Notes: generated by a model from the letters alone, not told the origin. Shown: positions 1-5,427, counted from the first letter of the stretch. The stretch is 7,014 nucleotides of DNA from Acidimicrobiia bacterium (GCA_025934385.1 JAICYE010000108.1:1-7014), one strand, 5' to 3'. A program made the numbers and translations.

Positions 1-318
1 AACCTGCTGGAGTCGATCCGCCTGCTGGCGGCGGTGTCAGGCACGTTCGCCCGGACCTGCGTCACCGGCATCACGGCCGACGAGGAGCGTTGCCGCCGCA
101 ACGCCGAGCTCTCACTCCCGATCGTCACGGCGCTCGTCCCCCTGATCGGGTACGACAAGACCGCCGAAGTCTCGAAACAGGCGATGAAAGAGGGGAAGAC
201 CGCCCGGGAAGTGGTCTTGGAACGCGGTCTGCTGAACGAGGCTGAGGTGGACAGGGCGCTCGACGTCGAGGCGATGACCCGCGGCGGGATCATCGAAGGA
301 GTCAGCGGCGGCGGCTGA
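1..318 (+). CDS. fumC: Class II fumarase/aspartase-superfamily lyase, C-terminal end (5' end outside window)
   Basis: This is the last 105 codons of a gene that enters from the left edge; the reading frame is open from base 1 and ends at TGA 316-318. The start NLLESIRLLAAVSGTF is the final helix of the central bundle in class II fumarases and aspartases. GITADEERC, VTALVPLIGYDKTAEV and TAREVVLERGLL match the small C-terminal domain (FumaraseC_C). Class II fumarase interconverts fumarate and malate in the TCA cycle as a cytosolic homotetramer. The catalytic signature loop (GSSxMPxKxNP) lies outside the window. The GYDKxAEV segment leans towards fumarase, but REVVLERGLL also occurs in aspartate ammonia-lyases, so the substrate cannot be settled from this piece. 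Superfamily assignment is firm; the symbol is tentative. The next gene is convergent, with only five bases between the two stop codons. Confidence 0.82.
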   Translation, partial: NLLESIRLLAAVSGTFARTCVTGITADEERCRRNAELSLPIVTALVPLIGYDKTAEVSKQAMKEGKTAREVVLERGLLNEAEVDRALDVEAMTRGGIIEGVSGGG

Positions 319-323
319 GCCCG

Positions 324-1316
324 TCAGGCAGCCGGTAACCACTGTTCACTACCGCGCTTTGTTGTACCTGTTGCAACAAAGCGCGGGTCTGACAGGTTGG
401 CCAGTACCTGGCGCAGTCGGGTGCTGGACGGGCGGAGATCGAACCGGTCGATCACGATCACGGTCCACCCGAGCTCCTCGAGGCGCTCCTTGCGGGCGTC
501 GTCGGCCAGCCAGAACCGGGGGCCGTGGTGCTCGTCGCTGTCGTATTCGAAGAGGACTTTGAGTTCCCGTATACCGACGTCGGCCCGGGCGACGAACTTC
601 CCGTCTTGGTCGTAGACCTCGACCTGCCGCTCCGCCCGGGGAAATCCCCACTCGATGAGCCGTCGCTGCAATCGGGCCTCGGGTGGGCTGCCGGCCGGCG
701 CCCCTGACCGCCACACGTCCAGCCCCCGCTCTAGCCGCTCCAGCCGGCCCCGGCGAAGGCCCCGGGCCGACGACCACGCCTGGCCGCTGGTCCAGACGAG
801 GCGGGACGGCTGCGTCAGTTTCTTGCACAGCGCGCTGTCGATCAGATCGCAGAGGGCTTCGTCGTCGAGGAGTCCGGCTGCGGCGCAGTCGATCGCCGTC
901 CTGATCGGACTCGTACACCGGATTCTCCAGCGGGTACAGGTTTCTCCGCCCCGGAACGTCCCTCGGAAGATGGCGGCTCCCTTGAAGCGCCCGCTGGCGT
1001 CCGGCGGGATCGTGATGTGCGGCACGTCAGGGAACTTCACGAGCCCGAAGAGAGCGGCGGCGGTGAGGTGCGAGGCGACCGTGCCGTCCGGCCCGGCGAG
1101 GCAGGCGATGATCGCCTTCTGCTCCCGGCGGTCGGGTGCGCCGGCGACGACGTACACGCCCCGGGCGACCTGCCGCCATTGACCCGTCCGGACCCGATAC
1201 ATGATCTGGGTCCGGGTGAGCCCAGCCTTCAGGGCCTGCTCGGTCGTCAGAGCGCCCCACTGGCGGGCGGCGATCCGCATCGCCTCCCGGTCGGCCTGGC
1301 GGGTCGTGCCGTCCAT
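324..1316 (-). CDS. AbiEi-like winged-helix domain fused to DUF559 (Vsr-like) nuclease domain
   Basis: The product has 330 residues. Residues about 13-58 match the AbiEi_4 antitoxin helix-turn-helix: AARQWGALTTEQALKAGL, then RVRTGQWRQVARGVYVV. A middle part with ASHLTAAALFGL (81-92) is typical of this architecture. Residues about 210-305 match DUF559, a PD-(D/E)xK-like nuclease fold related to Vsr mismatch endonuclease. The likely acidic residues are present: E213 (PPEARL), D246 (RADVGI), E257 and D259 (LFEYDSDEHH), then DDARKERLEELGW. The nuclease site therefore looks intact. AbiEi antitoxins normally pair with an AbiEii nucleotidyltransferase toxin, but neither neighbour resembles one. The role is unknown; DNA binding plus nicking or cleavage is inference. 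ATG at 1316 is used although no Shine-Dalgarno precedes it; Met13 (1280) has GGGAGG only two bases upstream, too close to favour it. The last 20 codons carry an inverted repeat listed separately. Confidence 0.85.
   Translation of the reverse strand: MDGTTRQADREAMRIAARQWGALTTEQALKAGLTRTQIMYRVRTGQWRQVARGVYVVAGAPDRREQKAIIACLAGPDGTVASHLTAAALFGLVKFPDVPHITIPPDASGRFKGAAIFRGTFRGGETCTRWRIRCTSPIRTAIDCAAAGLLDDEALCDLIDSALCKKLTQPSRLVWTSGQAWSSARGLRRGRLERLERGLDVWRSGAPAGSPPEARLQRRLIEWGFPRAERQVEVYDQDGKFVARADVGIRELKVLFEYDSDEHHGPRFWLADDARKERLEELGWTVIVIDRFDLRPSSTRLRQVLANLSDPRFVATGTTKRGSEQWLPAA
352..386. repeat. Perfect 13-bp inverted repeat (hairpin) in the 3' end of the nuclease gene
   Basis: The arms ccgcgctttgttg (352-364) and caacaaagcgcgg (374-386) are exact reverse complements, separated by nine bases. 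The element lies inside the C-terminal codons of the AbiEi-DUF559 gene, encoding the DPRFVATGTTKRG tail beyond the conserved domain, and 33 bases past the stop codon of the convergent lyase gene. It could act as a shared bidirectional terminator, but there is no T run after either arm. It could also be a repeated element or a protein-binding site. The stem is notably richer in A/T than its surroundings. Confidence 0.8.
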
Positions 1317-1379
1317 GGGGCACGAGGATGGCGCGGCGACGGTGTCCGGCGCCTCCGAATTACGGGCGGGGCGTCGGGT

Positions 1380-1859
1380 TCAGGTGCCCCAGCCGGCGAA
1401 GGGAGCGGGGTCGCCGGGGGCGGGGATCAGCGGGCGGGACCAGGCCATCTCCTTGGCCAGGCGCTCGACGGCGTCGTTCCAGGCGTTGGGGTCCCAACCC
1501 TCGGCGGCGCCGCCCAGGGTCCCGTCCACCCGGATGTAGGTGAAGGCGGGCAGGCGGGCCAGGCCGGCGGCCTTCACGAAGGCGCCCTCGGGGTCGAGGA
1601 ACGTGAGGTACTCGTCGATCGTCGTCCCCAGCACCCGGCGGGCGGCCCGCTCGTTGCCGACGATGAGGAAGGCCGGCCGGCAGTCCGAGCCGCCGAGGAC
1701 GTCGGCGATCCGCCGGCCGATCCGGACGAACACCGCCGCCTCCGGCCGGCCGGGGAGGACCGTGAGGGCGAGGTGGAACGTCGTCGTCCAGTCGTCGAGC
1801 GTCCGGGTCACGCCCCGGGCGGTGGTGAGCTCGACGGTGAGGTCCGGGTCCTGGGCCAT
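1380..1859 (-). CDS. Thioredoxin-fold-like conserved hypothetical protein without CxxC
   Basis: The product is 159 residues from ATG 1859. Residues about 86-135 follow the late part of a thioredoxin/TlpA/peroxiredoxin fold: TFLDPEGAFVKAAGL, LPAF with a likely cis-proline at P104, TYIRVDGTL, then AAEGWDPNAWNDAVERLAK. There is no CxxC and only one cysteine (C60), so classical disulfide exchange is unlikely. No signal peptide or membrane segment is visible, so it is probably cytosolic. The conserved-looking tail SRPLIPAPGDPAPFAGW resembles uncharacterised actinobacterial proteins I recall. The fold is inferred; the function is unknown. No ribosome site precedes ATG 1859, but TACCTT sits nine bases upstream and could be a -10 element of a nearly leaderless transcript. 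A GTG at 1892 would add 11 residues, but its only AAGGAG (1915-1910) is 17 bases away. It lies between two - strand genes with gaps of 63 and 78 bases. Confidence 0.7.
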   Translation of the reverse strand: MAQDPDLTVELTTARGVTRTLDDWTTTFHLALTVLPGRPEAAVFVRIGRRIADVLGGSDCRPAFLIVGNERAARRVLGTTIDEYLTFLDPEGAFVKAAGLARLPAFTYIRVDGTLGGAAEGWDPNAWNDAVERLAKEMAWSRPLIPAPGDPAPFAGWGT

Positions 1860-1937
1860 CGGGCGTGAAAGGTAGCGCGCCGCCGGGGTCACCGACCGGA
1901 TGCAGCCAGCTCCTTCACCAGCCAGACCGCTCCGGCG

Positions 1938-2198
1938 CTACCCGGGCCGGCGGCCCCAGTAATGGTCGCACCACGTCTCCGGATTGCCCTGGGAGTCCGG
2001 CTGGCGCCAGCAGCGGTAGTAGCCGTCGTAGGGCCCGTCCTCCCACCGGGGCTCGTGGTGGTCGGGGTAGTCGTAGTGGTTGCCTTGGTACCGCTCGTGG
2101 TGCCGGTAGTGAGGGTCGCGGCGGGCGGCCGAGACCGGCGGCGGAGCGAGTGTCACGACGGCGGCGGTGGCCGCCAGAACCAGGACCGATCGCCGCAT
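1938..2198 (-). CDS. Small secreted His/Tyr/Trp-rich protein of unknown function
   Basis: The product is 86 residues. Residues 1-24 form a clear Sec signal peptide: RR at positions 2-3, a hydrophobic core VLVLAATAAVVTLA, and a probable cleavage after PPPVSA. The mature ~62 residues are strongly hydrophilic and aromatic, with seven His, eight Tyr, four Trp and two Cys (C63, C77) that could form a disulfide outside the cytoplasm. I do not recognise a family. The His/Tyr/Asp pattern (HYRHHERY, HYDYPDHHEP) could bind metal, but no defined site is visible. The start is well supported: AAGGAG (2210-2205) lies seven bases before ATG 2198. Another ATG within the leader (2205) opens a different frame with Arg/Pro-rich content and is rejected. 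The next gene on the same strand begins about 78 bases after its stop, so co-transcription is possible. Confidence 0.72.
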   Translation of the reverse strand: MRRSVLVLAATAAVVTLAPPPVSAARRDPHYRHHERYQGNHYDYPDHHEPRWEDGPYDGYYRCWRQPDSQGNPETWCDHYWGRRPG

Positions 2199-2204
2199 CG
2201 ACCA

Positions 2205-2210
2205 TCTCCT
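2205..2210 (-). promoter_or_regulatory. Shine-Dalgarno AAGGAG of the small secreted protein gene
   Basis: On the - strand AAGGAG is followed by seven bases and ATG 2198. This fixes the start of the 86-residue secreted protein and argues against the overlapping ATG at 2205, which directly abuts the motif. Confidence 0.75.
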
Positions 2211-2267
2211 TGTCGGCGGACGCTGACGCTTGGTCCGCTACCCAAAGGAGACGAATGTCTATGCCGG

Positions 2268-2281
2268 CGGTTGAGCAACCG
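2268..2281. repeat. 14-bp perfect palindrome cggttgagcaaccg
   Basis: This is an exact 6-2-6 dyad. It begins five bases after the stop codon of the repeat-protein remnant on the - strand and about 70 bases upstream of the small secreted protein gene on the same strand. As RNA it could form a five-pair stem with a four-base loop. It may be a remnant terminator of the fossil gene or an operator for the downstream gene. No T run follows it. Confidence 0.45.
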
Positions 2282-2286
2282 TAGGT

Positions 2287-2490
2287 TCAGGGCGTGGCGG
2301 CGATGGCGGCGATCGGGCGGTTCAGGGGGTGGCCGGCCAGGGACCCGGCCTTCGGCGCGCTGCCGCAGTGGACGACGGAGCCGTCGGCCCGGGCGATGCT
2401 GTAGCCGGCGCCGTCCCGGGCGGGGGCGAAGCCCACAACGGGGGCGCCGGGCCCGGTGGCGGAGCCGAAGTAGCCGGCGTCGCCGAAGGT
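2287..2490 (-). pseudogene. 3' remnant of an actinobacterial GDAGYFGS-repeat surface protein
   Basis: Reading the - strand from 2490 down to TGA 2289-2287 gives 67 residues that start TFGDAGYFGSATG and continue with PVVGFAPARDGAGYSIARAD, then PLNRPIAAIAATP and the stop. This matches the repeat consensus of secreted or cell-surface proteins with units of the type FGDAxxxGSxGxxLNxPVVGMAxTPDGxGYWLVAxDGG, common in Acidimicrobiia. About one and a half units remain. In-frame TAG at 2496-2494 lies just upstream, there is no start codon or signal peptide, and the homology stops abruptly at about 2490. The last unit is degenerate (SVVHCGSAPKAG). The 3' end may be the native one. I read it as a 5'-deleted gene fragment, not an expressed protein. 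Confidence 0.75.
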
Positions 2491-2596
2491 GCTCTACCGG
2501 GCCAAGCGGGCCGGGCGCAACCGGGTCGAGACGGCCGAGCCCGGAGCCGACGCCGCCGGGCCGCGGGCCGGGGCGGCGCCCGTCCGGACCAGCTGA
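2489..2596 (+). pseudogene. 3' remnant of a GGDEF (diguanylate cyclase) gene
   Basis: In the + frame ending at TGA 2594-2596, the codons from 2489 read VLYRAKRAGRNRVETAEPG, followed by a variable Ala/Pro/Gly tail. LYRAKxxGRNRV is the highly conserved last strand-helix segment of GGDEF domains, which make cyclic di-GMP. Nothing of the catalytic GG(D/E)EF loop or the rest of the domain is present. Upstream in frame there is no homology and TAG stands at 2471-2473. GTG 2489 could formally start a 35-residue peptide, but no ribosome site precedes it. The remnant abuts the oppositely oriented repeat-protein remnant with almost no bases between them. Confidence 0.75.
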
Positions 2597-2669
2597 ACCG
2601 CAGTTCGAACGCCGGCTGAGAGCGGCGGGATCAATCGCGGCAAAGCGTCGGTTAGCGTGAGTAGCTGCC

Positions 2670-2690
2670 GGACCGCCAGGGGAGCGGTCC
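2670..2690 (+). promoter_or_regulatory. Dyad in the leader of the protease gene
   Basis: The arms GGACCGC (2670-2676) and GCGGTCC (2684-2690) are exact reverse complements around seven bases. The dyad lies 21 bases before the start codon and ten before the Shine-Dalgarno sequence. It could be an operator or a leader hairpin. A TAGCGT at 2653-2658 just upstream is a weak -10 candidate, with no convincing -35. The function is inferred. Confidence 0.3.
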
Positions 2691-2701
2691 CGCCGCAGTC
2701 G

Positions 2702-2706
2702 GGAGG
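2702..2706 (+). promoter_or_regulatory. Shine-Dalgarno of the subtilisin-like protease gene
   Basis: GGAGG within gggaggg ends five bases before GTG 2712. It supports a GTG start that directly yields a signal peptide (MRRILGFLVVGFVGAAIL). Confidence 0.7.
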
Positions 2707-2711
2707 GCACG

Positions 2712-4700
2712 GTGCGCCGGATTCTGGGTTTTCTCGTGGTCGGTTTCGTCGGGGCGGCCATCCTGCCGGCGGTGGCCAACTCCGCTCCACTGGGCGGGGC
2801 GGCGGCGCGATCGGGCCCCGGCCTGGCCGACGTGGCCGCCGGGGTGGTGACCGAGGCGGCCCACGCCGCTCCCGGCGACCTGCTCGACGTGCTGGTGACG
2901 CTGGACGAGCCGGCCTCGCCCGGCCTGATCGGGCGCCTGGCCGGGGTCGCCACCTGGTCGTGGACCGCCAAGCACATGCCGGTGGCGGCGCTGGGTCTTC
3001 CCGTCGCCCGGCTCGACGCCCTGCGCCGCCTCGACGGCGTCCGCAGCGTCTGGCCCGACACGACGCTGCACTACTACGGGGACGGGCCGGTGACCGCCAC
3101 GGCCGCCTCTCCGGCCGACGGGCCGCTGCCCGTCCCGCTGCCCAAGGTCATTCCCAGCGACAAGTTCGGCGCGGCGCTCCCCGTGCCCGGTATCGGCGTC
3201 GACGGGAAGGGCGTGACGGTGGCCATCGTCGACAGCGGCGTCGACGGCCTGCACCCCGACCTCGCCCCGGCCATGAAGGCCAACCTGAAGATGAGCCCGC
3301 TCGGGCCCGATGGTCCGCTGCCCCCGATCGAGGGGCTGCCCGACACCGACACCAGCTCCGGGCACGGCACCCACGTGGCCGGTGACGTCGCCGGCCGGGG
3401 GATCGCCTCCAACGGCGCCTACAAGGGCTCGGCCCCGGGCGCCTCGCTGGTCGGGCTCGGCGCCGGTGAAGGCCTGTCGGTCGAGTCGCGGGCCGTGCTC
3501 CAGGCCTACGACTGGATCATCGAGCACCGCCAGCAGTACGGCATCCGGGTCATCAACAACTCCTTCGGCGGCTCGTTCGAGCCGTTCAAGGCCGACGAGC
3601 CGATGAACAAGGCCACCAAGGCCGCGACCGACGCCGGCATCGTCGTCGTCTTCGCCCAGGGCAACGACGGCGACGAGATGACCATGAACAACGAAGCGAC
3701 CGCGCCCTGGGTGATCGCCGTGGCCGCCGGCACCCAGGCCCGGGGGCTGACCGACTTCAGCTCCGGCGGCATCGACGCCGACGTCGTCGACCCCACGAAC
3801 TTCGCCGCCGCCGACCTCGCCGGCGATCCCCGCCAGCCGCTGCGGATGGGCCTCTACCACCCGTCGGTGGTGGCCCTCGGCGAGTTCGTCGTCGGGCCCC
3901 GGGCGGCGAACACGGTCGTGCCGGTCCTCGGTGCCCGCCACGACGTCGCCCTCCCGCCCGGCCAGCAGGCCTTCTACACCATCATGTCGGGCACTTCGAT
4001 GGCCTCGCCCGAGGCCTGCGGCATCGTGGCCCTGGTGCTGGAGGCCAATCCGGCGCTGACCCCGGCCGACGTGAAGCGGGTGCTGCAGATCACGGCCAAG
4101 CCGATCGCCGACGTGCCGTTCTTCCGCCAGGGCTACGGCAACCTCGACCCGGCGGCGGCGGTGGGCCTGGCCCGCCAGCTGCTCGGCCAGTCACCGGCCG
4201 ACGTCAACCGCCTCCTCGACGAGCAGCAGGCCGCCCGCGACGCCGGCGTCCTGGCCGGGATGACCCACCCGCTCCACACCACGGCCTGGGCCGGGGACAA
4301 GCCCGAGTCGGGCTCCAGCCCCGCCGACAAGGTCCACAAGATCACGGTCGAGCCGGGGACGGGCCGCCTGAAGGTGGTCAACGCCGGGCTGAGCCTGCCG
4401 TTCGTGCCCGATCCGGTCCACACGATCGTCGTGCGCGACGCCTCCGGCAAGGAGGTCGGCCAGTCCGACCTCAAGCTGCCGGGTGGGTCCGGCACCGACG
4501 TCCTCGACCTCGACCTGACGAAGATGTCCGGCCTGGCCTGGGGGACGTGGACGGTCGAGGTGACCGAGGCGGGGATCCTGCCGGTGGGGTTCGGCTCCGA
4601 CGAGGCCACGGTGGCGGCGACGTTCGCCAAGGCGCAGAAGCCCGATCCCGTCTCGTCGATCCTGCCGCACAACCTCCCGAAGCTGTCGAAGTCGAAATAG
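2712..4700 (+). CDS. Secreted S8 family subtilisin-like serine protease
   Basis: The product has 662 residues and starts at GTG 2712. Residues 1-25 are a Sec signal peptide ending near VANSA. Residues about 53-118 look like an I9-type inhibitory propeptide (LLDVLVTLDEPASPG to LDGVRSVWPD), so it is probably made as a zymogen that processes itself after export. The catalytic domain spans about 165-485: D174 in VAIVDSGVDGLHPDL, H218 in SGHGTHVAG, the oxyanion-hole N318 in AQGNDGDE, and the nucleophile S429 in MSGTSMASPEACG. The triad is complete. The stretch between N318 and S429 is longer than in subtilisin, pointing to a surface insertion around 355-415. Residues about 535-640 form a probable beta-sandwich C-terminal domain (VHKITVEPGTGRLKVV, WGTWTVEVTEAG), followed by a basic tail, KLSKSK. 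The exact substrate is unknown. It appears to be a single-gene unit. Confidence 0.93.
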   Translation: MRRILGFLVVGFVGAAILPAVANSAPLGGAAARSGPGLADVAAGVVTEAAHAAPGDLLDVLVTLDEPASPGLIGRLAGVATWSWTAKHMPVAALGLPVARLDALRRLDGVRSVWPDTTLHYYGDGPVTATAASPADGPLPVPLPKVIPSDKFGAALPVPGIGVDGKGVTVAIVDSGVDGLHPDLAPAMKANLKMSPLGPDGPLPPIEGLPDTDTSSGHGTHVAGDVAGRGIASNGAYKGSAPGASLVGLGAGEGLSVESRAVLQAYDWIIEHRQQYGIRVINNSFGGSFEPFKADEPMNKATKAATDAGIVVVFAQGNDGDEMTMNNEATAPWVIAVAAGTQARGLTDFSSGGIDADVVDPTNFAAADLAGDPRQPLRMGLYHPSVVALGEFVVGPRAANTVVPVLGARHDVALPPGQQAFYTIMSGTSMASPEACGIVALVLEANPALTPADVKRVLQITAKPIADVPFFRQGYGNLDPAAAVGLARQLLGQSPADVNRLLDEQQAARDAGVLAGMTHPLHTTAWAGDKPESGSSPADKVHKITVEPGTGRLKVVNAGLSLPFVPDPVHTIVVRDASGKEVGQSDLKLPGGSGTDVLDLDLTKMSGLAWGTWTVEVTEAGILPVGFGSDEATVAATFAKAQKPDPVSSILPHNLPKLSKSK

Positions 4701-4714
4701 CCGGGTTCTGGATC

Positions 4715-4732
4715 GGGGGCCCGGCCCCCTTT
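4715..4732 (+). terminator. Possible weak intrinsic terminator after the protease gene
   Basis: Starting 14 bases after the protease stop, gggggc (4715-4720) pairs with gccccc (4724-4729) around a three-base loop, followed by only three T residues. A six-pair all-G/C stem is plausible in such a genome, but the short T run makes it a weak call. Confidence 0.4.
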
Positions 4733-4753
4733 CCCGACCCGACCTGGGCTTTC

Positions 4754-4759
4754 TATTCT
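4754..4759 (+). promoter_or_regulatory. Candidate -10 element for a leaderless transcript
   Basis: TATTCT (TAnnnT pattern, four of six bases of TATAAT) ends eight bases before ATG 4768, which has no Shine-Dalgarno. That spacing puts the expected transcription start at or next to the A of the ATG. No clear -35 is seen at 4731-4736 (TTCCCG). Leaderless genes of this layout are common in actinobacteria. Confidence 0.4.
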
Positions 4760-4767
4760 TCGAACCC

Positions 4768-5388
4768 ATGTCGGGGAACCGGCCGCCACGGGTCCGAACG
4801 TTGCTGTGGCCGATCGTCGCGTTCACCGTGCTGGGCGTCGTCGGCACCGCCCTGACGCCGCCGCTGGCCGCCCGCCACCCGTTGCTGCTGATCGCCATGG
4901 AGGCCCGGGACCGCAACCTGCTGCTGGCCCGGCATGTCGGGGTCGCCGTCTTCCTCGTGGTGGGGTCGCTGCGCCGGCTGATCTCCGACCCGTTCTTCTA
5001 CCTGCTCGGCCGTTACCACGGCCGGGTCGGCGTGGCCTGGCTCCAGCGCCACGGCGGCGGCCGGGTGGTGGCGGCCACGGTGCGGGCCTTCCGCCGGGCG
5101 GCCTACCCGATGCTGGTCGTCTTCCCCGGGGCGGTGGTGTGCACGCTGGCCGGTGATGCCGGCGTCCCGCCGGCGGCGTTCGGGACCATCGTCGTGATCC
5201 GCACGATCGTCGTCGTGCTGATGATCCGCTTCGTGGGCAATGTCTTCGCCGGCCCGGTCGATGCCACCATCCACTTCTTCGACCAGCACCTGGTGGTGAC
5301 GTCGCTGGCCAGCGTGGCGATGATGGCCGGCTGGGTCCCGTGGGAGCGGCGCTCGGCGGAGACGTCGGCCGAACTCGACCTGGGATAG
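4768..5388 (+). CDS. Multi-spanning membrane protein, DedA/VTT-like
   Basis: The product has 206 residues with several hydrophobic segments: about 11-32, 54-68, 113-128, 138-160 and 174-190. The central part resembles the DedA/VTT (SNARE-associated) family: DPFFYLLGRYHGRVGVAWL (74-92) corresponds to the FxxGRxxG segment, followed by an Arg-rich helix, then FPGAVVCTLAGDAGVPPAAF (119-138), matching the family's glycine-rich re-entrant region before a transmembrane helix. DedA proteins are inner-membrane proteins linked to lipid carrier flipping and membrane energetics. The similarity here is moderate, and the usual acidic and arginine residues of the N-terminal motif are not obvious, so the exact subfamily and function are open. 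No ribosome site precedes the ATG. It is transcribed towards the M16 peptidase gene; 39 bases separate their stop codons. Confidence 0.65.
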   Translation: MSGNRPPRVRTLLWPIVAFTVLGVVGTALTPPLAARHPLLLIAMEARDRNLLLARHVGVAVFLVVGSLRRLISDPFFYLLGRYHGRVGVAWLQRHGGGRVVAATVRAFRRAAYPMLVVFPGAVVCTLAGDAGVPPAAFGTIVVIRTIVVVLMIRFVGNVFAGPVDATIHFFDQHLVVTSLASVAMMAGWVPWERRSAETSAELDLG

Positions 5389-5405
5389 CCGCGGGGCTCC
5401 GGTCG

Positions 5406-5421
5406 GGTCCGGCGGCGGACC
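5406..5421. terminator. Dyad between convergent genes, possible bidirectional terminator
   Basis: GGTCCG (5406-5411) and CGGACC (5416-5421) are exact complements around four bases. They lie in the 39-base gap between the stop codons of the membrane-protein gene and the M16 gene. CCGGTC (5399-5404) and GACCGG (5418-5423) offer an alternative pairing. Neither arm has a T run, so termination is inferred from position only. Confidence 0.35.
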
Positions 5422-5427
5422 GGCCGA

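Noticed and set aside
1017..1868. A 283-codon open frame on the + strand opposite the nuclease and thioredoxin-like genes
   Set aside because: It spans two oppositely oriented genes and their gap, has shadow-like composition and no recognisable domain.
324..2198. Three adjacent - strand genes as a new defence operon
   Set aside because: Gaps of 63 and 78 bases, a secreted protein in the set and no toxin or sensor partner give no support beyond shared orientation.
2603..2610. The 8-bp palindrome gttcgaac just after the GGDEF remnant
   Set aside because: An 8-bp palindrome is too short to stand out by itself and has no supporting context.
1962..2660. A 232-codon open frame on the + strand
   Set aside because: It consists mostly of Arg/Gly/Val runs and is antisense to the signal-peptide gene. 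The GGDEF remnant lies in another + frame.
2153..3061. A 302-codon open frame on the - strand through the fossil region
   Set aside because: It is Arg/Pro-rich throughout. The recognisable repeat-protein homology is in another frame of the same strand.
2652..3941. A 429-codon open frame on the - strand opposite the protease
   Set aside because: Its low-complexity Gly/Val/Arg/Asp composition is typical of an antisense shadow, and the opposite strand has a complete S8 protease with all catalytic motifs.
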